Below, piece by piece: positions 1-9,287 of a stretch of 64,000 bases of DNA. Source of the DNA: an uncultured Actinomycetes bacterium (GTDB lineage: Bacteria; Actinomycetota; Thermoleophilia; Solirubrobacterales; 70-9); the NCBI GenBank assembly GCA_946482365.1, contig CAMLQY010000001.1:186001-250000 (forward strand). The letters are read 5' to 3'. Every line of letters begins with the position of its first letter. Position 1 is the first letter of the stretch. The translations under genes were made by a program, and so were the position numbers. The notes under the pieces were generated by a model. The model did no database searches, had not been told where the DNA came from, and saw only the letters and a program-made list of their open reading frames with translations.

Positions 1-939
1 GTGGTCACGATCCTGGTCCAGCGCGGGACGCTGAAGGTCGGCGACTCGCTCGTCGCCGGGCCGCAGTGGGGCCGGGTACGGGCGATGCAGGACTTCACCG
101 GCACGCGGGTCCAGAGCGCCGGTCCGGGGATGCCGGTCGAGGTGCTCGGCTTCGACGGGGTCTGCGACGCGGGCGAGTTCGTGCGGGCGGTGGAGAACGA
201 CCGCCGCGCCCGCCAGGACGCCCAGGAGCGTGCGAACAGGCTGAAGACGGAGGCGCTGGCGCGCCGCCAGGCGCGCAAGGTCAGCCTCGAGGAGGTCTTC
301 TCGCGTGTCCAGGAGGGCGACATCAAGGAGCTCAACATCGTCCTCAAGGCCGACGTCGCCGGTTCGCTGGAGGCCCTCCAGGACGAGATCGCGAAGGTGC
401 CGCAGGAGCAGGTGGCGATCAACATCATCCACTCGCAGACGGGTGGCATCAACGAGTCCGACGTGATGCTGGCCTCGGCCTCAGAGGCGATCATCATCGG
501 CTTCAACGTGCGCCCGCTCGCCGACGCTCGCCGCGCCGCAGAGCGCGAGGGCGTCGACGTGCGCACCTACTCGGTCATCTACAAGATCACCGAGGACCTG
601 CGCAACGCGATGGAGGGCATGCTGGAGGCGGTCGAGGTCGAGGAGGTCCTCGGCGAGGCCGAGGTCAAGCAGACGTTCAAGGCCTCCAAGGTCGGCCGCA
701 TCGCCGGCTGCGTCGTCAGCGAGGGCAAGGTCGCGCGCGACGCCAACGTCCGCCTGATCCGCGAGGGCACGGTCATCTGGGACGGCAAGCTCGGCTCCCT
801 GCGCCGCTTCAAAGACAACGTGCAGGAGGTCGAGGAGGGCCAGGAGTGCGGTGTCGTCCTCGACGGCTACGCTGACGTCAAGGAGGGCGACGTATTGGAG
901 TTCTTCAAGACGAAGCAGGTCGAGCAGACGCTGGCGTAA
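1..939 (+). CDS. infB: Translation initiation factor IF-2, C-terminal part (truncated by window edge)
   Basis: This is the C-terminal 312 residues of the GTPase that places initiator tRNA on the 30S subunit. The G domain lies upstream of the window, so the GTG at base 1 is an internal valine codon and not a start. The fragment begins in the beta-barrel domain II (GTLKVGDSLVAG), continues through the IF2 domain 3 (KADVAGSLEAL, HSQTGGINESDV) and ends in the second barrel that binds fMet-tRNA (SKVGRIAGCVV, GQECGVVLDGY). The next gene, rbfA, starts one base after the stop codon, the usual infB-rbfA order. The identification is secure. Confidence 0.97.
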   Translation: MVTILVQRGTLKVGDSLVAGPQWGRVRAMQDFTGTRVQSAGPGMPVEVLGFDGVCDAGEFVRAVENDRRARQDAQERANRLKTEALARRQARKVSLEEVFSRVQEGDIKELNIVLKADVAGSLEALQDEIAKVPQEQVAINIIHSQTGGINESDVMLASASEAIIIGFNVRPLADARRAAEREGVDVRTYSVIYKITEDLRNAMEGMLEAVEVEEVLGEAEVKQTFKASKVGRIAGCVVSEGKVARDANVRLIREGTVIWDGKLGSLRRFKDNVQEVEEGQECGVVLDGYADVKEGDVLEFFKTKQVEQTLA

Positions 940-940
940 G

Positions 941-1282
941 ATGGCCACTCCTCGCATGCGCCGGATCAACGAGGTGCTTCGCGAGGTCCTCGGCGCTGCG
1001 ATCGCCGAGCTGAGTGACCCCCGCATCGGCTTCGTAACCGTGACATCGGTCGAGACCAGCCCAGATCTGCGCGCCGCCAAGGTGCACGTCAGCGTGCTCG
1101 GCTCCGAGGAGGAGCGGGAGGCGACGCTCGAGGGCCTGCGCTCCTCGCATGGGGTGCTGCAGTCGAAGATCGCCGCCGAAACGCGGATGAAGCGGACCCC
1201 CACGCTGACCTTCCACTACGACGAGACCGTCGAGCAGGGCATGAGGATCTCGCGCCTGCTCGAGGAGGAAGGGGAAGGATGA
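941..1282 (+). CDS. rbfA: 30S ribosome-binding factor A
   Basis: RbfA is a small KH-fold protein needed for late 30S maturation and 16S rRNA 5'-end processing. The protein is 113 residues, normal for the family. It has the typical N-terminus (RMRRINEVLREVLG), the central DPRIGFVTVTSVETSPDL segment and a C-terminal LTFHYDETVEQGMRI segment. I chose the ATG two bases downstream of the infB stop because the family begins here, although the frame is open further upstream. Its stop overlaps the start of nrnA (ATGA), implying translational coupling in the infB operon. Confidence 0.96.
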   Translation: MATPRMRRINEVLREVLGAAIAELSDPRIGFVTVTSVETSPDLRAAKVHVSVLGSEEEREATLEGLRSSHGVLQSKIAAETRMKRTPTLTFHYDETVEQGMRISRLLEEEGEG

Positions 1283-2280
1283 GCCAGCTCGGGACGAGGC
1301 CGTCGAGCCTGGAGGACGCCGTCGCCGAGCTGCGGGCGCGCGACCGCTTCCTGCTCACCGCCCACGAGGGCCCCGACGGCGACGCCCTCGGCTCGCTGCT
1401 GGGGATGCACCATCTGCTCACCCAGCTGGGCAAGGACTCGGTGATGTTCATGGCGGCGAAGGAGTTCCCGCTGCCGGTCGAGTACCGCTTCCTCCCCCTG
1501 GAGGAGGTCTTCCACGAGGCCCCGGCGGACATGGCCGACCGCACGATCGTCTTCCTCGACTGCGGCAACGTCGACCGGATGCCGGTCGAGTTCCTCACCG
1601 CCGGCGACAACTTCAGGATCAACGTCGACCACCACCACGACAACACCCTCTTCGGCGACGTCAACCTGCTCGACACCGGTGCCTCGAGCACGGCGGAGAT
1701 CGTCTACCAGCTGGCGATCGCGCTGGGGGCCGAGGTCACCCCCGAGATCGCCTCGGCGCTCTACGTCGGCCTCGTCACCGACACCGGCAAGTTCATGTAC
1801 GAGAACACGAACGCCCACACGCACAGGATCGCCGCCGAGCTGATCGACGCGGGAGTCGCGGTCGACGAGACCTATCGCCGCCTCTACGAGCACGTGCCGA
1901 TCGAAAAGCTGCGGCTGCTCTCCCGGGCGCTCGACGGCATCGAGCGCCACTGCGACGACCAGCTGGTTCTCACCTACATAGCCGAGGCCGACTACGAGGC
2001 CACCGGCGCCGGCGAGGAGATGACCGAGGGGATCATCGACCACCTGCGCTCGGTCGAGGGGGCGAAGGTGGCGGCGCTGATCCGTGACCAGGGCGATCGC
2101 GGGCGCGCCGCCCGCAAGGCGAGCCTGCGCTCCAGCGGCGGTGAGGTCGACGTCTCGGCGATGGCCCGCAAGCACGGGGGAGGGGGGCACAAGCGAGCCG
2201 CCGGATTCTCCACCGACCTCGGGTTGGACGAGCTGATCGCCTTCCTCTGCGAAGAGGTCACGGCCCAGCTCGGCTCCTGA
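1279..2280 (+). CDS. nrnA: DHH/DHHA1 bifunctional oligoribonuclease / pAp phosphatase (NrnA-like)
   Basis: This 333-residue protein has the DHH phosphoesterase architecture. Motif I is HEGPDGDA (residues 29-36), the DHH-type metal motif is VDHHHDN near residue 115, and the DHHA1 substrate loop GGGGHKRAAGF lies near residue 305. Relatives degrade nanoRNAs, pAp or cyclic-dinucleotide-derived pGpG in the cytoplasm. In Actinobacteria the gene sits between rbfA and truB, as here. Its ATG overlaps the rbfA stop by four bases. Which substrate dominates cannot be read from the sequence. Confidence 0.93.
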   Translation: MSQLGTRPSSLEDAVAELRARDRFLLTAHEGPDGDALGSLLGMHHLLTQLGKDSVMFMAAKEFPLPVEYRFLPLEEVFHEAPADMADRTIVFLDCGNVDRMPVEFLTAGDNFRINVDHHHDNTLFGDVNLLDTGASSTAEIVYQLAIALGAEVTPEIASALYVGLVTDTGKFMYENTNAHTHRIAAELIDAGVAVDETYRRLYEHVPIEKLRLLSRALDGIERHCDDQLVLTYIAEADYEATGAGEEMTEGIIDHLRSVEGAKVAALIRDQGDRGRAARKASLRSSGGEVDVSAMARKHGGGGHKRAAGFSTDLGLDELIAFLCEEVTAQLGS

Positions 2281-2282
2281 CG

Positions 2283-2933
2283 ATGCCGGCAGGCGGCAAA
2301 GGGACCGTGCTGCTCTGCGACAAGCCAGCCGGGATAACCTCGCACGACATGGTCGTGGCGGTGCGGCGAGAGCGCGGGTGCAAGGCGGGGCACGCGGGCA
2401 CCCTCGACCCTTTCGCGACCGGGCTGCTGCTGGTCCTGCTCGGCCGCGCGACCCGGCTGCAGCGCTTCCTCACCGGGCTGCCGAAGACCTACGTGGCGCG
2501 GGCTCGGCTGGGCTGGCGCTCGAGCACCGGCGATCCCGACGGCGAGCTGACCGAGACCGGCCGCGTCCCGGAGTCGCTGGAGCTGCCGACCGGGCGGGTG
2601 CGCCAGCGGGTGCCGATGACCTCGGCGGTCCGGGTCGGCGGCGAGCGCCTCTACCGCAAAGCCCATCGCGGGGAGACGGTCGAGACCCCCGAGCGGGAGG
2701 TCGACGTCTACCGCGCCGAGCTGCTCGAGAGCGACGCGGGGAGCGCCGAATACGAGATCGAGTGCTCGGCTGGCACCTACGTCCGCACTCTGGTCGAGAC
2801 GCTCGGCGACGCCTACTGCGAGAGCCTGCGACGCACGGCGATCGGCCCCTTCCGGGTCGAGGAGGCGGGCCGGGAGCTCGACCTGGCGGAGATCGGGGAG
2901 CTGGTCCCGGCCGCTGCTGAGGCGCTGCGGTGA
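2283..2933 (+). CDS. truB: tRNA pseudouridine(55) synthase, short form
   Basis: TruB converts U55 of the tRNA T-loop to pseudouridine. The catalytic Asp42 sits in the GHAGTLDPFATG signature. The downstream MTSAVRVGGERLYRKAHRG and YEIECSAGTYVRTL segments are also diagnostic. At 216 residues the protein is short and stops just after the catalytic core, so the C-terminal PUA-like domain found in many TruB proteins is missing. It starts two bases after nrnA and overlaps ribF by four bases (GTGA). The catalytic assignment is secure. The effect of the missing domain on tRNA selection is unknown. Confidence 0.94.
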   Translation: MPAGGKGTVLLCDKPAGITSHDMVVAVRRERGCKAGHAGTLDPFATGLLLVLLGRATRLQRFLTGLPKTYVARARLGWRSSTGDPDGELTETGRVPESLELPTGRVRQRVPMTSAVRVGGERLYRKAHRGETVETPEREVDVYRAELLESDAGSAEYEIECSAGTYVRTLVETLGDAYCESLRRTAIGPFRVEEAGRELDLAEIGELVPAAAEALR

Positions 2934-3820
2934 CGCAGATCGAGGTCACCTCGCTGCCGGACGCCGAGCCGTGGCCGCGCCACGTCGCGATCGGGACCTT
3001 CGACGGGGTCCACCGGGGGCACCAAGCCGTGATCGACGAGGCGGACACGGTTCTCACCTTCGACCCGCACCCGCTGGAGATCCTGCACCCGGCGGCCCTG
3101 CCGAAGCTGATCATGCCCTTCGGCGTCAAGCGCGACGTGATCGAAGGGCTCGGCGTGCGAGAGCTCGTCGTCATCCCCTTCGACCGCGAGTTCGCCGGCC
3201 GCAGCGCCGAGGAGTTCGTCGAGGACGTGCTGATCGCCAGGCTCGGCGCGGAGAAGGTCTCGGTCGGGGAGAACTTCCGCTTCGGGGCGAAGGCGCAGGG
3301 CGACCCGGAGATGCTGGCGGCCCGAACGGAGTTCGAGACCAGGGTCGTGCCGCTGGTCGAGGTCGACGGGGAGACGGTCTCCTCGACCCGGATCCGGGCC
3401 CTGATCGCCGCCGGCGACATGGAGGGGGCCCGGCACTGCCTCGGCGCCCCGTTCATGGTCGAGGGCGAGGTGGTGGGAGGCGACCAGCGCGGCCGCGAGC
3501 TCGGCTTCCCGACCGCCAACATCGTCCCCGACGATCGTCTCGCCATCCCCGGGCACGGCGTGTACGCGGCCTTCGCCAACGGGGTTCCGGCTGCCGTCAA
3601 CGTCGGCGTCCGGCCCACCTTCGAGACCGGGCGCGGCGTGCTGATCGAGACCTACCTGATCGACTTCGAGGGCGATCTCTACGGCAGTCACCTGCGGGTC
3701 GCCTTCGTCGCCCGCCTGCGCGGCGAGAAACGCTTTGCCGGGGTCGAGGAGCTGATCTCCCAGATGCGCATCGATGTCGAGGACGCAAAGCGCGTCTGTG
3801 CTAGCTTCCAGCGGCCGTGA
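2930..3820 (+). CDS. ribF: Bifunctional riboflavin kinase / FAD synthetase
   Basis: RibF makes FMN from riboflavin and then FAD from FMN. The N-terminal nucleotidyltransferase domain shows [12 protein letters not shown] near residue 25 and [10 protein letters not shown] near residue 150. The C-terminal flavokinase domain shows [11 protein letters not shown] and GVYAAF, followed by NVGVRPTF. The length of 296 residues is slightly compact. The GTG start overlaps the truB stop. Its TGA stop codon lies inside an intrinsic-terminator-like hairpin in front of rpsO. The truB-ribF-rpsO order is conserved in many bacteria. Confidence 0.95.
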   Translation: MTQIEVTSLPDAEPWPRHVAIGTFDGVHRGHQAVIDEADTVLTFDPHPLEILHPAALPKLIMPFGVKRDVIEGLGVRELVVIPFDREFAGRSAEEFVEDVLIARLGAEKVSVGENFRFGAKAQGDPEMLAARTEFETRVVPLVEVDGETVSSTRIRALIAAGDMEGARHCLGAPFMVEGEVVGGDQRGRELGFPTANIVPDDRLAIPGHGVYAAFANGVPAAVNVGVRPTFETGRGVLIETYLIDFEGDLYGSHLRVAFVARLRGEKRFAGVEELISQMRIDVEDAKRVCASFQRP

Positions 3821-3847
3821 GCTCCACCTGGAGCGCGGCACTTTTTT
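3814..3847 (+). terminator. Intrinsic terminator/attenuator-like hairpin between ribF and rpsO
   Basis: The ribF stop codon is embedded in a stem: GCCG (3814-3817) pairs with CGGC (3836-3839), and GCTCC (3821-3825) pairs with GGAGC (3830-3834) around an ACCT loop. Two bases later there is a run of six T (3842-3847). This looks like an intrinsic terminator, yet the rpsO ATG is only four bases beyond the T run, with no clear Shine-Dalgarno sequence. It may set rpsO level by attenuation. Confidence 0.55.
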
Positions 3848-3851
3848 CGAG

Positions 3852-4121
3852 ATGAGCCTGACCAAGGAGAAAAAAAGCGAGCTGATCGGCAAGTACGGTC
3901 GCGCCGACGGCGACACCGGCTCGGCCGAGGTCCAGGTCGCCCTGCTCACCGAGCGGATCAACGAACTCACCGAGCACTTGCGCACCCACGCCAAGGACCA
4001 TCACTCGCGTCGTGGCCTGCTGATGCTGGTCGGCAAGCGCCGCCGCATGCTGCGCTACCTCGAGCGTCACGACCTCGAGCGCTACCGCTCCCTGGTCGCC
4101 GAGCTCGGCTTGAGGCGATGA
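3852..4121 (+). CDS. rpsO: 30S ribosomal protein S15
   Basis: The 89-residue product has exactly the family length. It carries the S15 signatures [31 protein letters not shown] and [13 protein letters not shown]. It binds the 16S rRNA three-way junction. The ATG at 3852 is the family start; the frame is open upstream but codes for nothing S15-like. No good Shine-Dalgarno is visible, and a hairpin with a T tract lies directly in front. S15 is known in other bacteria to control its own mRNA through leader structures; that is only an inference here. Its stop overlaps the peroxiredoxin start. Confidence 0.97.
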   Translation: MSLTKEKKSELIGKYGRADGDTGSAEVQVALLTERINELTEHLRTHAKDHHSRRGLLMLVGKRRRMLRYLERHDLERYRSLVAELGLRR

Positions 4122-4576
4122 TCGCCGCCGGCGAGCCGGCACCCGATTTCACGCTTCGCAACCAGGACGGCGAGAAGGTCTCGCTCTCGGACTTCCGTGG
4201 CGGCAAGGTCCTCCTCGTCTTTTATCCCCTCGACTTCAGCCCGGTCTGCAGCGACCAGCTCTCGGTGTACCAGGAGGTCAAGCCGGAGATCGAGGCCAAG
4301 GGGGTGACGATGCTGGGGATCAGCGTCGACCACGGCTTCGCCCACAAGGCCTTCCAGGAGTCCCTCGGCATCGACACCCAGCTGCTCGCCGACTTCGAGC
4401 CCAAGGGCGAGGTGGCGCGCGCCTACGGCGCCTACATCGAGAAGGCGGGCACCGCCAACCGCTCCCTCGTCCTGATCGACGAGGAAGGCGTGGTCGAGTG
4501 GGTGCACGAGCCCCCGACCCCGCTCGAGATCCCCGGCGCCAACCTGATCTTCGACGCCCTCAGCCCTGCCCCCTGA
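4118..4576 (+). CDS. AhpC/TSA-family peroxiredoxin (AhpE-like)
   Basis: This 152-residue thioredoxin-fold peroxidase reduces hydrogen peroxide or organic peroxides. The peroxidatic cysteine lies in [10 protein letters not shown] near residue 47, followed by [14 protein letters not shown]. No resolving cysteine is seen in the usual positions, so a 1-Cys AhpE-like mechanism is likely. The ATG overlaps the rpsO stop (ATGA). The stop context is GCC CCC TGA, and in the +1 frame immediately after it runs a DsbA-like thioredoxin domain that lacks a normal start codon. A fused peroxiredoxin-thioredoxin product by +1 frameshifting is therefore possible. Confidence 0.9.
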   Translation: MIAAGEPAPDFTLRNQDGEKVSLSDFRGGKVLLVFYPLDFSPVCSDQLSVYQEVKPEIEAKGVTMLGISVDHGFAHKAFQESLGIDTQLLADFEPKGEVARAYGAYIEKAGTANRSLVLIDEEGVVEWVHEPPTPLEIPGANLIFDALSPAP

Positions 4577-4577
4577 G

Positions 4578-5009
4578 CTGACCAGCGCCGCGGTTCCGCC
4601 GGCGGGGCCGGAGGACCACCGCAGGGGGAAGGGGGCGGAGCTGATCGTCTACGCCGACCTCGGCTGCCCGCGCTGCGCCTCGGCCTGGGCGGAGCTCTCC
4701 AGCCGCGAGGCGACGATCGTCTTCCGCCACTTCCCGGTCGCCAGCAAGCACCCGCGCTCACCGGCCCTGCACGCGGCGGCCGAGGCGGCCGGCCTGCAAG
4801 GGCGCTTCTTCGAGATGGTGGACTCGCTCTACGCAGACCGTAGCCACGTCGACGACCCGCACCTCTGGCAGCGGGCCGAGCGCCTCGGGCTCGACCTGGA
4901 GCGCTTCGAGGCCGATCGCCGCTCCGACGCCGTCGCGGCACGGGTTCGGCGCGACTTCGAGTCGGGGATCCGCGCCGGCGTCACCGGCACTCCCGCCGTC
5001 TTCCCCTAA
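4578..5009 (+). CDS. DsbA-like thioredoxin domain without canonical start, C-terminally truncated
   Basis: This frame encodes a recognisable DsbA-type domain: IVYADLGCPRCASAW with a CPRC active site, then FRHFPVASKHPRSPALHAAA, DPHLWQRAERLGLDL and VTGTPAVFP. Such domains occur alone or fused to NhaA antiporters. The frame from its upstream stop has no ATG, GTG or TTG before the active site; the first ATG (4815) lies after it. Initiation would need CTG (4566 or 4578), or a +1 shift on CCC-TGA at 4571-4576 from the peroxiredoxin. It also ends right after the cis-Pro loop, lacking roughly the last 30 residues of the fold. A frameshift product or a decaying gene are both possible. Confidence 0.55.
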   Translation: MTSAAVPPAGPEDHRRGKGAELIVYADLGCPRCASAWAELSSREATIVFRHFPVASKHPRSPALHAAAEAAGLQGRFFEMVDSLYADRSHVDDPHLWQRAERLGLDLERFEADRRSDAVAARVRRDFESGIRAGVTGTPAVFP

Positions 5010-5058
5010 GCACCTGTACTCTCTTCTGCGAAAGAGAACGAGAGTTCTGAAAGCAAAT

Positions 5059-5077
5059 GGCCGTCATCCGGACGGCC
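5059..5077 (+). promoter_or_regulatory. Hairpin in the pnp leader
   Basis: GGCCGTC (5059-5065) pairs perfectly with GACGGCC (5071-5077) around a five-base loop. The Shine-Dalgarno GGAGG (5078-5082) follows directly. A second inverted repeat, ACTCTC...GAGAGT, lies just upstream (5018-5045). In E. coli, pnp is autoregulated through cleavage of a leader hairpin by RNase III; whether this leader is used similarly is inference. Confidence 0.5.
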
Positions 5078-5094
5078 GGAGGTAGGACAACTAA

Positions 5095-7335
5095 ATGAGC
5101 ATGTTTGACGTAACCCGCGTTTCGGCGGATGTCGGCGACAGCCAGATTTCCTTCGAGACCGGAAAACTCGCGAAGCAGGCGGGTGGCGCGGTCATGGTTC
5201 AGGCCGGCGACACCATGGTGCTCTGCACCGCAACCGTCGGGAATCTGCGCGACGTGGACTTCCTTCCCCTCACCGTCGACGTCGAGGAGCGGATGTACGC
5301 CGCGGGCAAGATCCCGGGCTCGTTCTTCCGTCGCGAGGGTCGCTCGGGCGAGAAGGCGACGCTGACCGCGCGCATGATCGACCGCCCGATCCGGCCGCTC
5401 TTCCCGAAGGGCTGGCACTACGAGACCCAGCTCGTCGCGATCCCGACCTCGGTGGACCAGATCCACCCCTACGACATCCTCGCGATGAACGGCGCCTCCG
5501 CGGCGCTGGCGATCTCGCCCGTCCCCGTCGCCGCCCACGTCGGCGCGGTGCGGATCGGCAAGCTCGACGGCGACTTCGTCGTCAACCCCTCCGAGGAGGA
5601 CCACGCCGAGCTCGACCTCGACCTGATCGTCGCCGGCACCGACGAGGCGATCCTGATGGTCGAGGCCGGCGCCAACGGCGTCACCGAGCAGGAGATCCTC
5701 GACGCCCTCGACATCGCCCACGGCGAGATCAAGAAGCTCTGCGCCGCGATGGAGGAGCTGCAGCAGAAGGCCGGCAAGGAGAAGATGGAGGTCGAGGCGC
5801 CCAGCATCGACGAGGGCCTGATCGACGACATCCGCTCCTCGCACGGCCAGGCCCTGGTCGACGCGATCGCCACCGAGGGCAAGCTCGAGCGCTACGAGGC
5901 GATCGACGCGGTCAAGGACGAGGTGGTCGGCAAGTACGCCCTATCCGACGATGACGGAGAGGTCGACGAGGAGCAGGTGGCCGAAGTCAAGGCAGCCTTC
6001 GGCTCGATCGAGAAGGACACGATCCGCAAGGCGATCGCCGTCGACAAGAAGCGCCCCGACGGCCGCGCCGCCGACGAGATCCGGCCGATCGAGTGCGAGG
6101 TCGACATCTCGCCCCGGGTCCACGGCTCGGCTCTGTTCACCCGCGGCGAGACCCAGATCCTCTCCAACGCCGCCCTCGGCACGACGCGCATGGACATGCG
6201 CATCGACACGCTGGGGCTGGAGACCTCGAAGAAGTTCTGGCACCACTACAACTTCCCGCCCTTCTCGGTCGGGGAGGCCGGCTTCATGCGCGGCCCCAAG
6301 CGCCGCGACATCGGCCATGGCGCGCTCGCAGAGCGGGCGCTGGTCGCCACGATCCCCAGCGAAGATGACTTCCCCTACGTGATCCGGGTCGTCTCGGAGA
6401 CGCTGGAGTCCAACGGCTCCTCCTCGATGGGGTCGGTGTGCGCCTCCTCGATGGCCCTGCAGGCCGCCGGCGTCCCGGTCAGGGCTCCGGTCGCCGGCGT
6501 GGCGATGGGGCTGATCAAGGAGGGCGACGACTACATCGTCCTCACCGACATCGCCGGCGTCGAGGACCATCTCGGTGACATGGACTTCAAGGTCGCCGGC
6601 ACCGCGGACGGGATCACCGCCCTGCAGATGGACATCAAGATCACCGGTGTCACCTTCGAGATCCTCACCGACGCGCTGGAGCAGGCCAACAAGGGCCGCC
6701 AGTTCATCCTCGGCAAGATGGCCGAGGCGATCGACGGCCCGCGCGAGCAGCTCTCCCAGCACGCCCCGCGGATCGAGGCGATCAAGATCGACCAGGAGAA
6801 GATCGGCGCCGTGATCGGCAAAGGCGGCGAAACGATCCGCGCCCTCTGCGAGGAGTTCGAAGCCGAAATCGACGTCGAGGACGACGGCACGATCCGCATC
6901 TACGCACCGACCGGCTCGCTGGTCGAAGCCTGCGTCGCCCGCATCCAGTCGATGACCAAGGAGGCCGAGATCGGCGACCGCTACAACGCCGCCAAGGTCG
7001 TCAAGACGACCACCTTCGGCGCCTTCGTCGAGCTGGTCAAGGGCACCGACGGCCTCCTGCACATCTCCAACGTCAAGCCCGGCGAGCGGGTGGACTCGGT
7101 CGACGACGTCCTCACCGCCGGCGAGGAGATCGACGTGACCGTGGTCGAGGTCGACCGCGAGCGCGGCCGGATCGGCCTGCGCCTCTCCGACGACCCCTCG
7201 GTCGCCGGCAAGAGCCCGGAGGAGCTGGCCACGGTCGGCTCCGGCGACGGCGGCTCGCGTCGCAACGGAGGGGACCGCGGCGGCCGCGGCGGCCGCGAGC
7301 GACGTCCCCGGCGCGAACGTGAGCGCCGCGACTAG
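5095..7335 (+). CDS. pnp: Polyribonucleotide nucleotidyltransferase (PNPase)
   Basis: PNPase is the 3'-5' phosphorolytic RNA-degrading enzyme. The 746-residue chain has two RNase PH domains: the first around [20 protein letters not shown] and the second around [13 protein letters not shown] and [14 protein letters not shown] domain ([15 protein letters not shown]) and an S1 domain ([20 protein letters not shown]) follow. The C-terminus is a basic Arg/Gly-rich tail, a common actinobacterial extension. ATG 5095 has a GGAGG sequence 12 nt upstream; a second in-frame ATG lies at 5101. The M16 protease gene follows four bases later, as in Mycobacterium (gpsI-pepR). Confidence 0.97.
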   Translation: MSMFDVTRVSADVGDSQISFETGKLAKQAGGAVMVQAGDTMVLCTATVGNLRDVDFLPLTVDVEERMYAAGKIPGSFFRREGRSGEKATLTARMIDRPIRPLFPKGWHYETQLVAIPTSVDQIHPYDILAMNGASAALAISPVPVAAHVGAVRIGKLDGDFVVNPSEEDHAELDLDLIVAGTDEAILMVEAGANGVTEQEILDALDIAHGEIKKLCAAMEELQQKAGKEKMEVEAPSIDEGLIDDIRSSHGQALVDAIATEGKLERYEAIDAVKDEVVGKYALSDDDGEVDEEQVAEVKAAFGSIEKDTIRKAIAVDKKRPDGRAADEIRPIECEVDISPRVHGSALFTRGETQILSNAALGTTRMDMRIDTLGLETSKKFWHHYNFPPFSVGEAGFMRGPKRRDIGHGALAERALVATIPSEDDFPYVIRVVSETLESNGSSSMGSVCASSMALQAAGVPVRAPVAGVAMGLIKEGDDYIVLTDIAGVEDHLGDMDFKVAGTADGITALQMDIKITGVTFEILTDALEQANKGRQFILGKMAEAIDGPREQLSQHAPRIEAIKIDQEKIGAVIGKGGETIRALCEEFEAEIDVEDDGTIRIYAPTGSLVEACVARIQSMTKEAEIGDRYNAAKVVKTTTFGAFVELVKGTDGLLHISNVKPGERVDSVDDVLTAGEEIDVTVVEVDRERGRIGLRLSDDPSVAGKSPEELATVGSGDGGSRRNGGDRGGRGGRERRPRRERERRD

Positions 7336-7339
7336 ATAG

Positions 7340-8614
7340 TTGAGCGAGGCAGTCCTAAGCACGCAGGGCTCGGGCGTCCGGGTCGTCACCGAGGAGGTCC
7401 CCTCGGTGCGGTCCGTGGCGCTCGGGCTCTGGGTGCGCACCGGCTCGCGCGACGAGACGCCAGCGCAGGCGGGCGTCTCCCACTTCCTCGAGCACCTGCT
7501 GTTCAAGGGCACCGAGAGGTTCTCGGCGATCGAGATCGCCGAGCGGCTCGACGGCCTCGGCGCCTCGGTCAACGCGGCCACCGGCAAGGAGACCACGCAC
7601 ATCCACGCCCGCTTCCTCGACGAGCACACCGAGGAGGTCTTCGACCTGCTGGCCGAGATGCTGCTGGCGCCGACCTACCCCGAAGTCGACTCCGAGCGCG
7701 AGGTCGTGCTGGAGGAGATCGCGATGTACGAGGACGAGCCGCAGGACCGCGTCCACGACATCCTCGCGGAAGCGGTGTTCGGCGAGCACCCGCTGGGCAG
7801 GCGCGTCCTCGGCGAGGCGGAGGTGATCAGCTCGGTCCCCGTGCCGGCGATCGAGGCTTACCGCAGCGGCCGCTACACCGGGCCCAACGTCGTCGTCGGC
7901 GCCGCCGGCAACGTCGAGCACGCGCGCATCGCGAGCCTCGCCGAGCGTCTGGTCCAGCCACCGGCGACCGGAGCGGATGCCCGGGCGGCCGGCGGACTCG
8001 GCGGCGAGGCGCGCCTGCGCTTCTACGAGAAGGACACCGAGCAGTACCACATCTGCTTCGGGGCGCCCGGGATCACGCGCGAGGACGAGCGCCGCTATGC
8101 CCTCGCCGTGCTGGACTCGATCTTCGGCGGCTCGAGCTCATCGCGGCTCTTCATCGAGGTCCGCGAGAAGCGCGGCCTCGCCTACTCGGTCGGCTCCTAC
8201 AGCGAGCAGTACACCGACTCCGGCCTGGTCGCGACCTACGTCGGCACGCGAGAGGACAACGTCGAGGAGGCCTGCTCGATCATCGGCGCCGAGCTGGCGC
8301 GGCTACGCGAGGCCCCGGTGACCGGCGCCGAGCTAGCCCGTGCCAAGGAGAGCGTCAAGGGCCGCCTCGTCCTCTCCTCCGAGTCGACCGCTGCGCGGAT
8401 GAGCAGGATCTCCCGCGCGACGCTGTTCGGCCTGCCGATCGACAGCCTCGACGAGATGCTGGCCAAGATCGACGCCATCACGGTCGAGGACCTGACCGCG
8501 CTCGCCGCGGAGCTCTACCGCCCCGAGCGCCTCTCCGCCGCCTGCGTCGGTCGCGACGAGAGTCGCTTTCGCGAGGCCGTCGGCCCGGTCAGCGAGACCC
8601 TGGTGGCAGCGTGA
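7340..8614 (+). CDS. M16-family zinc metallopeptidase (PepR-like)
   Basis: This is a 424-residue inverzincin. The inverted zinc motif HFLEHLLFKGTE (HxxEH) occurs near residue 48, with the third ligand region EEIAMYEDEPQDRV downstream. The C-terminal inactive-repeat domain includes the R/Y-type pocket segment EVREKRGLAYSVGSY. Homologues next to pnp are conserved in Actinobacteria; their substrates are largely unknown. The TTG start lies four bases after the pnp stop, so it is probably coupled. Its stop overlaps the dapB GTG by four bases. Intracellular, with no signal peptide. Confidence 0.93.
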   Translation: MSEAVLSTQGSGVRVVTEEVPSVRSVALGLWVRTGSRDETPAQAGVSHFLEHLLFKGTERFSAIEIAERLDGLGASVNAATGKETTHIHARFLDEHTEEVFDLLAEMLLAPTYPEVDSEREVVLEEIAMYEDEPQDRVHDILAEAVFGEHPLGRRVLGEAEVISSVPVPAIEAYRSGRYTGPNVVVGAAGNVEHARIASLAERLVQPPATGADARAAGGLGGEARLRFYEKDTEQYHICFGAPGITREDERRYALAVLDSIFGGSSSSRLFIEVREKRGLAYSVGSYSEQYTDSGLVATYVGTREDNVEEACSIIGAELARLREAPVTGAELARAKESVKGRLVLSSESTAARMSRISRATLFGLPIDSLDEMLAKIDAITVEDLTALAAELYRPERLSAACVGRDESRFREAVGPVSETLVAA

Positions 8615-9276
8615 TCCGGGTTGCCGTATCCGGTGCTGCCGGTCGCATGGGCCAGGCCGTCTGCGAGACGGTCGAAGCGGCCGACGACGTCGAGCTCAGC
8701 GGCAGGGCCGACCCCGCCCTTGGCACCGGCCTGGCCGACGTCCTGGGAGAGGCCGACGTCGTCGTCGACTTCACCACCCCCGACACCGCCCTCGCCAACG
8801 CCGAAGCCTGCCTGGCCGCCGGCGTGCACGTGGTGATCGGCACCACCGGCTTCGACCTCGGCGCGCTCGAGGCCGCCGCCGAGGCGTCGCAGGCGAACTG
8901 CTTCGTCGCCCCCAACTTCGCGATCGGCGCCGTCCTCCTGATGGAGGTTTCGCAGACGATCGCCCGGCACATGCCCGAGTGCGAGATCGTCGAGCTGCAC
9001 CACGACGGGAAGCTGGACGCGCCGTCGGGGACCGCAAAGCGCACCGCCGAGCTGATCGCGGGGGCGGGGGGGAACGTGCACGAGCCGATCCACTCGGTGC
9101 GGCTGCCGGGCCTGGTCGCCCACCAAGAGGTCATCTTCGGCGGCGAGGGCCAGACCCTCAGCCTCCGCCACGACTCGATCGACCGCCGCTCCTTCATGCC
9201 CGGCGTCCTGCTCGCCGTGCGAAGGGTCGCCGGCCTGCCCGATCGTTTCACGGTGGGGCTCGAGAAGCTGCTGTAG
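8611..9276 (+). CDS. dapB: 4-hydroxy-tetrahydrodipicolinate reductase
   Basis: DapB reduces the DapA product in lysine and diaminopimelate synthesis. The N-terminal Rossmann motif VSGAAGRMGQ, DFTTPDTAL, GTTGF and APNFAIGAVLL are present. The catalytic HHDGKLDAPSGTAKR segment carries the His-His and Lys residues of the family. At 221 residues it is shorter than usual because the N-terminal domain is compact. The GTG start overlaps the preceding stop (GTGA). dapA follows after 23 bases with its own apparent promoter. Confidence 0.96.
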   Translation: MIRVAVSGAAGRMGQAVCETVEAADDVELSGRADPALGTGLADVLGEADVVVDFTTPDTALANAEACLAAGVHVVIGTTGFDLGALEAAAEASQANCFVAPNFAIGAVLLMEVSQTIARHMPECEIVELHHDGKLDAPSGTAKRTAELIAGAGGNVHEPIHSVRLPGLVAHQEVIFGGEGQTLSLRHDSIDRRSFMPGVLLAVRRVAGLPDRFTVGLEKLL

Positions 9277-9287
9277 GACCCAAGCGA

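Noticed and set aside
1..939. GTG at base 1 as an infB start codon
   Set aside because: The protein begins in the middle of IF-2 domain II. The window edge truncates the gene.
4815..5009. Small gene starting at ATG 4815
   Set aside because: It would begin after the CPRC active site of the DsbA-like domain and encode a meaningless fragment. The frame clearly extends upstream.
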